From Anaerocolumna chitinilytica (GTDB lineage Bacteria > Bacillota > Clostridia > Lachnospirales > Lachnospiraceae), in contig NZ_AP023368.1 in assembly GCF_014218355.1 (NCBI RefSeq), forward strand, positions 4,899,501-4,963,500: a stretch of DNA of 64,000 bases. The letters are read 5' to 3'. Position 1 is the first letter of the stretch; every line of letters starts with the position of its first letter. This document shows positions 59,173 through 64,000 of the stretch, one piece after another. The notes beneath the pieces are model-generated. The model was given only the letters and a program-made list of their open reading frames with translations. It was not told the origin of the DNA and did no database searches. Made by a program: the position numbers and the translations under genes.

Positions 59173-59222
59173 ATTATATCATATCTAAAATTTGAATGCA
59201 ATATTTTTTCGAATGTCTGTTC
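59173..59222 (-). promoter_or_regulatory. uvrB promoter with LexA-box-like site
   Basis: On the minus strand TTGCAT (59201-59196), 17 bases, TATAAT (59178-59173). Immediately upstream of the -35 lies GAACAGACATTC (59222-59211). Firmicute LexA boxes have GAAC-N4-GTTC, so one base differs. SOS control is plausible but not proven. Confidence 0.5.
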
Positions 59223-59235
59223 TGCTCTTTCATGT

Positions 59236-59310
59236 AAAAAAGAAGACAACAGACAACGGTTTTCTTGTTACAATTTACTGTAACTCTCACCGCAGCTAGT
59301 GTCTTCTTTT
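59236..59310 (-). terminator. Terminator-like long stem after ctpA
   Basis: AAAAGAAGACA (59238-59248) pairs with TGTCTTCTTTT (59300-59310), with a short inner stem TTACA/TGTAA. On the minus strand six T follow. It starts about 65 bases after the ctpA stop. It ends the ftsE-ftsX-M23-ctpA transcript. Confidence 0.68.
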
Positions 59311-59374
59311 CCACAAAATTTTCAGTATCTATACCTCACCGCTTAACATCAAAGCAGTGTTTTAATTCATTCAT

Positions 59375-60625
59375 TTATTTTGCTTCTTTTATCTGCTTAT
59401 TCAGAATCTGTAATGCTTTTTGAAGCTGATTATCTTCCTTCTTATCAATTACTACTTTCTGACGAAGGGATTCTTTTAATTCAATAGTTACATCCGGTGT
59501 AATTCCTATCTTATGGATGTTTCTGCCCTTTGGCGTATAGTACTTGGAAACAGTTACTTTAATAGCCGTACCGTCATTTAAAGGCAGAATAGATTGAACA
59601 ATCCCTTTTCCAAAGCTTGTAGTACCAACCAGAGTTCCTTTTTTATAGTCCTGAATTGCTCCTGCAAAGATTTCTGATGCACTGGCGCTGTTTCCATTAA
59701 TAAGAACAGCAAGTGGCTTGTTGAATTCTTCTTTTCCATCGCTCTTATATTCATCACGCTTACCATACTTATCTTCGGTATAAACAATCATTCCCTTCGG
59801 AAGCATACGTCTTAACATATCTACTACCGTATCCAAAAGACCGCCGGGATTATTTCTGATATCTACTACAAGGCCTTTTTCTCCCTGCTTTTCAAGATCA
59901 TCTATAGCAGCGCGGAACTGCTCGGCTGTAACCTCATCAAATTCAGAAACTGCTATATAGCCGATCTTATTATCTAACATCTGATATTCAATGGTCGGAA
60001 CTTCCACCTTTTTTCTGGTTATGGTAAAATCAATGGGTTTGCTCTTACCTTCTCTTATGATGGAAACTGTTACCTTGGTTCCTTCTTCTCCTTTAATCTT
60101 ACCTACTACCTCTGTGATGTCTTTACCGGTTACTTCTTCACCATTTACCTTATATAATACATCTCCGGGCAAAACACCTGCTTCGTAGGCAGGTCCGCCT
60201 ACAAAAGGCTTCACGATGGATAAGACACCTGTTTTTACATCAGAAGTTACAGTGGCACCGATACCATAATATACGCCACTGGAGGATTCCATAAGTGCGG
60301 TATACTCATCCTTTGTATAATAGACGGAATAAGGGTCTTTTAAGCTTGAGAGAAGGCCTTTATAAATTCCTTCTGCCATGGTATTCTTATCCACTTTATC
60401 CATGTAATACTTATTTATCAAACCTTCCAGCGTATCAATCTTTTGCATCACCTGCTGATCTGTGACTTCCGTTTTTGCATTTGCAGTATTCTCGGTCTTA
60501 ACAGAAGCATTTTCTCTGGTAAGATTCTCATTGATTTTGTTTGCAAAGACTGTAACAACAATCGCCATGACAACGAAGGTTGCTGCTAATCCGGCTAAAA
60601 ATCCGTTCAGAAATTTATTTCTCAT
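59375..60625 (-). CDS. ctpA: C-terminal processing peptidase (S41)
   Basis: 416 residues. Residues 1-30 contain a membrane anchor or signal (FLNGFLAGLAATFVVMAIVVTV). PDZ domain near 130-210 (VLSIVKPFVGGPAYEAGVLPGD). The catalytic pair is S315 in NSASASEI and K340 in SFGKGIVQ, 25 residues apart as in other family members. The protease trims secreted or membrane proteins. It is next to the M23 hydrolase gene and FtsEX, so it may act on the hydrolase complex, as CtpA-type proteases do in some bacteria. Confidence 0.92.
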   Translation of the reverse strand: MRNKFLNGFLAGLAATFVVMAIVVTVFANKINENLTRENASVKTENTANAKTEVTDQQVMQKIDTLEGLINKYYMDKVDKNTMAEGIYKGLLSSLKDPYSVYYTKDEYTALMESSSGVYYGIGATVTSDVKTGVLSIVKPFVGGPAYEAGVLPGDVLYKVNGEEVTGKDITEVVGKIKGEEGTKVTVSIIREGKSKPIDFTITRKKVEVPTIEYQMLDNKIGYIAVSEFDEVTAEQFRAAIDDLEKQGEKGLVVDIRNNPGGLLDTVVDMLRRMLPKGMIVYTEDKYGKRDEYKSDGKEEFNKPLAVLINGNSASASEIFAGAIQDYKKGTLVGTTSFGKGIVQSILPLNDGTAIKVTVSKYYTPKGRNIHKIGITPDVTIELKESLRQKVVIDKKEDNQLQKALQILNKQIKEAK

Positions 60626-60644
60626 CGTCTCTAACCTCTTTTCT

Positions 60645-61922
60645 TTAATAACTTACATAATTCTGAGGATTCTGATACTCTCCGTTTACCACAACGCCAA
60701 AATGAAGATGTGATCCTGTCGAAACTCCCGTTGAGCCTACCAGACCAATCTCCTGACCCTGGCTCACTTCATCCCCTACTGATACCAAAAGCTTAGAGCA
60801 GTGCATATAAACAGTATACGTGCTGTTTCCATGATAGATCATAATATAATTTCCAGCAGAAACACTATACGTTGCAGTTACCACACTACCACCGGCGGCA
60901 GCTATAATCTTCGTACCGGTAGGTGCTCCGATATCAATTCCCTTGTGGTATGTACTTGCTCCTTCTGTCGGCTGATCACGGTAACCAAAGCCAGAGGTTA
61001 TTCTGCTGCTACCTGGAACAGGCCAGATAAAGCCCTGTGCGGAAACACCTGAGGAGCCGCCGTTCTCTGAAGAATTATCTGTACCGGAATTCTGGGATTG
61101 ATTTTGCTTATTCTTTTCCTCTTCTTCCTTCCTGCGTCTTTCTTCCTCTTCTTTCTTCCTTCGTTCCTCTTCCTCTATTCTTTTTCTCTCCGCCGCTAAA
61201 AGCTGTTCAATCTCAGCTTCCTGGTCCTCAATCTTCTGGGTGTATTCTGCAGACAGCGCCTGGCTCTTTGCTATACTGCCTTCATACTTGGCAACCTCAG
61301 CACCTTTGTCCTGTACCAGCTTTGTAATGGTGCCCTGCTCAAAAGTCTTCTCATCTTTCAGACTATTAAGTTCCTCAATCTGGGCCTTCTGTTTCTTTTC
61401 TTTCTTAGCCACCTCTTCTTTTGTTCTCTCATACTCATTCAGCAGACCGTTATCGTACTCCGTAATTTTTTCCTTGTATTCCATCTGGTTAAGCATATCA
61501 GAGAAACTATCCGACTGTAAGATGATATCTAATACTCCGGTATCTCCATTCTCATACATATACTTAATACGGCTTTTCATGATAGAATACTGGTCTTTCT
61601 CTTTTGCTTTTGCTTCTGCCAGATTTTTTTCTGTAACTTTTAAATTACTGTTTGCTTTCTTTATTTTTCCTTCCAGCTTATCTACTTCATCTGTCAGATT
61701 ATTTAACTCCATATCCAACTTTTCGATATAGTTAAGTATATCATTTTTTTCTTTTTCTAATTCCTTTATTTTTATTTCTGTTTCTTCCTTTTTTTTCTGT
61801 AATGCTGTTTTATTATCTTTTGCCTTCTCAATCTCACCTGCATAACTTAAAATGCTCTGTGTAGCAAAAATAAAAACAAGAAAAAACACAATTAAAAGCG
61901 TACTTCTCTTTTTCATTCGCAC
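60645..61922 (-). CDS. Coiled-coil M23 peptidoglycan hydrolase (EnvC/CwlO-like)
   Basis: 425 residues. Signal peptide at the start (TLLIVFFLVFIFATQSILSYA), then two long coiled-coil stretches (residues about 30-250, rich in Lys and Glu), then a linker rich in Gln, Ser, Asn, then an M23 domain with both zinc motifs complete (HKGID and, at 405-409, HLHFG). So it is probably an active endopeptidase. Domain order and position beside ftsX match FtsX-controlled hydrolases such as PcsB, CwlO or EnvC. ATG at 61922. Confidence 0.9.
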   Translation of the reverse strand: MRMKKRSTLLIVFFLVFIFATQSILSYAGEIEKAKDNKTALQKKKEETEIKIKELEKEKNDILNYIEKLDMELNNLTDEVDKLEGKIKKANSNLKVTEKNLAEAKAKEKDQYSIMKSRIKYMYENGDTGVLDIILQSDSFSDMLNQMEYKEKITEYDNGLLNEYERTKEEVAKKEKKQKAQIEELNSLKDEKTFEQGTITKLVQDKGAEVAKYEGSIAKSQALSAEYTQKIEDQEAEIEQLLAAERKRIEEEERRKKEEEERRRKEEEEKNKQNQSQNSGTDNSSENGGSSGVSAQGFIWPVPGSSRITSGFGYRDQPTEGASTYHKGIDIGAPTGTKIIAAAGGSVVTATYSVSAGNYIMIYHGNSTYTVYMHCSKLLVSVGDEVSQGQEIGLVGSTGVSTGSHLHFGVVVNGEYQNPQNYVSY

Positions 61923-61959
61923 CTCTTCCCTTACAACACCATACGTGCCCTCAAACCAT

Positions 61960-62874
61960 TTACTTTCCTTCTTTTAAATGAAGCTGCCTTCTTACCGTCA
62001 AATAGCTGCCAAAAAAGCCGATTCCAACTCCTAATGCAAGGCAGAGAGGAACCAATGTCTTAAATATACCATTAACTTCAATAAAATGAAAGCTCCGGAA
62101 AATATTATTATATTTTCCTGCTATATAATCTATCAGCCTGTTATACATAAAGTATAAAAATCCCAGAGGAATAATCGAACCTAAAATACCGATTATAACT
62201 CCTTCGACAATAAACGGTGCCCGGATAAAAGAATCCTTAGCTCCGATTAATTTCATAATTGCAATTTCTTCTTTTCTTACTGCTATACCCATCGTTACAG
62301 TAGTATTAATTAAAAATATTGCCACCGCAAAGAGTATAATAATGATTGCTCCCGAAACATATCCTACCAATGCATTAAATGTTTTAAAGGTATTTGCAAT
62401 GCTGTCAGAATGATTTACCTGTCTGACCCCATCAAGCCCTTCTATGTACGATACCAAGGATTTCTGCATAGAAACATCATTAAGCTTAACGGCGTAGGAT
62501 GCCGAATCCTTTAAAGGATTATCATCTCCGAAGCTTTCTGCCAGTTCCTTGTTTAAATATTTCTTTTTATAATTTTCCCAGGTCTCCTCGGCTGAAATAA
62601 AGGTAACAGAGGCAACCTCTGCTCTCGCTTTAATTTCATCTCCGATTTTATCAATCTGCTCCTGGCTGATTCCTTCTTGAAAGAACACAGTTACACCAAC
62701 AGATGTCTCGGCTGTCTTTACCATATACTGAAAATTCGCCACTACAAAATAAAAGATACCAAAAAGAAAAAGGCAGGCAGCGATTGTTCCTATAGAAGCA
62801 GCTGAAAACATTCTGTTTCTTCGAATATTTTTAAAGCCTTGCTTCATACTGTAGGCAATTGTACTAATACGCAT
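61960..62874 (-). CDS. ftsX: Cell-division ABC transporter permease FtsX
   Basis: The ATG at 62874 has GAGGTGG at 9 bases and starts MRISTIAYSMKQGFKNIRRNRMF. Four membrane helices with a large periplasmic/extracellular loop between the first two (residues about 45-180) fit FtsX. 304 residues. It overlaps the end of ftsE by 11 bases. It controls the hydrolase encoded after it. Confidence 0.93.
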   Translation of the reverse strand: MRISTIAYSMKQGFKNIRRNRMFSAASIGTIAACLFLFGIFYFVVANFQYMVKTAETSVGVTVFFQEGISQEQIDKIGDEIKARAEVASVTFISAEETWENYKKKYLNKELAESFGDDNPLKDSASYAVKLNDVSMQKSLVSYIEGLDGVRQVNHSDSIANTFKTFNALVGYVSGAIIIILFAVAIFLINTTVTMGIAVRKEEIAIMKLIGAKDSFIRAPFIVEGVIIGILGSIIPLGFLYFMYNRLIDYIAGKYNNIFRSFHFIEVNGIFKTLVPLCLALGVGIGFFGSYLTVRRQLHLKEGK

Positions 62875-63595
62875 GGGAATATCCACCTCTTTGCTCGTCA
62901 CTGATTAATATACCCTTATTCATGGTAATCACCCTCTTCTGCATTTTGTCAACGATTTCCTTATTATGTGTTACCACAACAACAGTAGTGCCTCTCTTAT
63001 TGATATCTTCTAACAGCTTCATGATCTCCCAGGAGTTCTTGGGGTCCAGATTACCGGTGGGCTCATCTGCCAGTAAAATTACCGGATTATTCACCAACGC
63101 TCTGGCTAGTGCCACCCTTTGCTGCTCTCCGCCGGATAATTCCGTAGGCAGAGAATTCTGTTTATCCATAAGACCCATTAGAGAAAGCATAAAAGGCACC
63201 TGTCTTCTTATAGTGCTCCCCGGTACTTCAATTACCCTCTGGGCAAAGGCTACATTTTCAAAAACATTACGGTCCTTTAATAAACGGAAGTTCTGAAATA
63301 CCACACCGATTCCTCTTCTGTATTTTGCAACCTGCCGGTGTTTCATTCTGGTCAGATCTTTAAAATTCACATATATTTTTCCGGCTGTGGGCTCAATTTC
63401 CTTTAGGATTAACCGGATTAACGTTGATTTTCCTGAACCGCTGCTGCCAACAATAAATACAAATTCACCTTTTTTTATCTGAAAGCTGATGTTATTAATA
63501 GCAGGGATTCCTTTTTGGTAAGACTTTGACACCCGTTCAAACACAATAACTTGTGCATCTGCATCTTCCAATTCTTTGTTTCTATTATAAGCCAT
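62864..63595 (-). CDS. ftsE: Cell-division ATP-binding protein FtsE
   Basis: 243 residues, one ABC domain: GSSGSGKST at 50-58, VVFQNFRLL, LSGGEQQRVALARALVNNP, LLADEPTGNLDPK. FtsE powers signal transfer through FtsX. It begins at ATG 63595 after AAAGGTAAAGG. It is the first gene of the ftsE-ftsX-M23-ctpA row. Confidence 0.96.
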   Translation of the reverse strand: MAYNRNKELEDADAQVIVFERVSKSYQKGIPAINNISFQIKKGEFVFIVGSSGSGKSTLIRLILKEIEPTAGKIYVNFKDLTRMKHRQVAKYRRGIGVVFQNFRLLKDRNVFENVAFAQRVIEVPGSTIRRQVPFMLSLMGLMDKQNSLPTELSGGEQQRVALARALVNNPVILLADEPTGNLDPKNSWEIMKLLEDINKRGTTVVVVTHNKEIVDKMQKRVITMNKGILISDEQRGGYSHAY

Positions 63596-63684
63596 TTTAC
63601 CTTTACCTTTCTATAAGTCGAATAAGCTATTCCTTTATTGGATATAAAAAGTCCGGAATATAGGGCATTAATCTAATATTAAAA

Positions 63685-63725
63685 TAAAAAGAGGGAAAGG
63701 CTAAAGAAAGCCCATCCCTCTTATC
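63685..63725 (-). terminator. Terminator of the CdaR-like gene
   Basis: AAGAGGGA and TCCCTCTT with inner GGCT/AGCC form a stem, and on the minus strand the tail TTTTTATTTT follows. It starts about 30 bases after the stop codon at 63753. Confidence 0.82.
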
Positions 63726-63752
63726 CAGCAATATGATTTCTTAAGCTTATCT

Positions 63753-64000
63753 CTAGTATTCCAGTGTTTCCATATACTTCATGTATTTTACAACCATCAG
63801 AGCAATCTTAAAGGTAATTGCATCTTCAAATACTCTTAAATCCAGGTTAGTACTCTTTTGAAGTTTATCCAGACGGTAAACAAGTGTATTTCTGTGAATA
63901 TACAGCTGTCTGGAGGTTTCAGATACATTCAGATTATTCTCAAAGAATTTGTTTATGGTAGTCAGCGTCTCTTCGTCAAATTCATCGGGAGACTTTCCAT
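63753..64000 (-). CDS. CdaR/PucR-type regulator, C-terminal part (partial, runs off right edge)
   Basis: The last 82 codons of a gene that continues past 64000 encode EETLTTINKFFENNLNVSET followed by SRQLYIHRNTLVYRLDKLQK, the HTH_30 helix-turn-helix found at the C-terminus of sugar-diacid regulators (CdaR) and PucR proteins. The effector-binding part lies outside the window. It ends with TAG at 63755-63753 and then a terminator. Confidence 0.82.
   Translation of the reverse strand, partial: GKSPDEFDEETLTTINKFFENNLNVSETSRQLYIHRNTLVYRLDKLQKSTNLDLRVFEDAITFKIALMVVKYMKYMETLEY

Noticed and set aside
63596..63684. Strong promoter upstream of ftsE
   Set aside because: I could not find a convincing -35 and -10 pair in this gap, so I do not list one.

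Overview
The window looks like a chromosomal segment of a motile, low-GC, Gram-positive anaerobe of the clostridia, most likely a Lachnospiraceae relative. This is inferred from gene content (FliW/CsrA, FlgM, NupNOPQ-type transporter, FtsEX with a CwlO/EnvC-like hydrolase, a holin-like type I toxin), strong AGGAGG ribosome binding sites and AT-rich intergenic DNA. No rRNA, tRNA, CRISPR array or insertion sequence was seen. Most genes are on the minus strand. The exceptions are the trmB-parE-parC stretch, deoR, an XRE regulator and a predicted antisense RNA.

Region 1 (1-17518) is a large glycan and surface-modification island lying directly downstream of flagellin. From left to right on the map (that is, from the end of transcription backwards) it holds a CBS-FkbM methyltransferase cut by the window edge, a glycosyltransferase, GDP-mannose 4,6-dehydratase, mannose-1-phosphate guanylyltransferase, LicD, a TarJ-like reductase, a TarI-like cytidylyltransferase, a eukaryotic-PMM-like HAD protein, a second IspD/TarI-like cytidylyltransferase and an 852-residue polyol-phosphate transferase fused to a beta-propeller. 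Next come a GT2-TPR protein, a radical SAM protein, a TPR-glycosyltransferase and two CgeB-like glycosyltransferases. The genes could together make GDP-mannose-derived and CDP-polyol-type donors and attach them to a surface target. Flagellin is the most attractive target because of position, but this is an inference.

Region 2 (17600-29340) is a late flagellar locus: flgM-flgN-flgK-flgK-flgL-fliW-csrA, then flaG-fliD-fliS-fliT-like, then flagellin. Each of the three blocks begins with a recognisable sigma-28 promoter. The flagellin leader carries a GGA-loop hairpin plus a GGA-containing Shine-Dalgarno. This is the layout known for CsrA control of hag in Bacillus, and the csrA and fliW genes are in the same window.

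Region 3 (29500-37000) has a diaminopimelate decarboxylase, a PHP-domain phosphoesterase, a TrmB-type regulator and the ParE/ParC topoisomerase pair. Region 4 (37030-45130) is a nucleoside uptake and salvage unit (deoC, deoD, bmp lipoprotein, ABC ATPase, two permeases) with a divergent DeoR-family regulator and candidate operators. Region 5 (45140-53650) holds a small secreted protein, a tandem repeat, an M20 peptidase, a 2-hydroxyacid dehydrogenase, a VOC protein, an unlisted 31-residue holin-like toxin with a predicted antisense antitoxin RNA, a membrane XRE regulator, guaA and a YfbR-like HD phosphohydrolase. Region 6 (53644-64000) has uvrA, a 32-bp tandem repeat, uvrB, ctpA, a coiled-coil M23 hydrolase, ftsX, ftsE and the end of a CdaR/PucR-type regulator.
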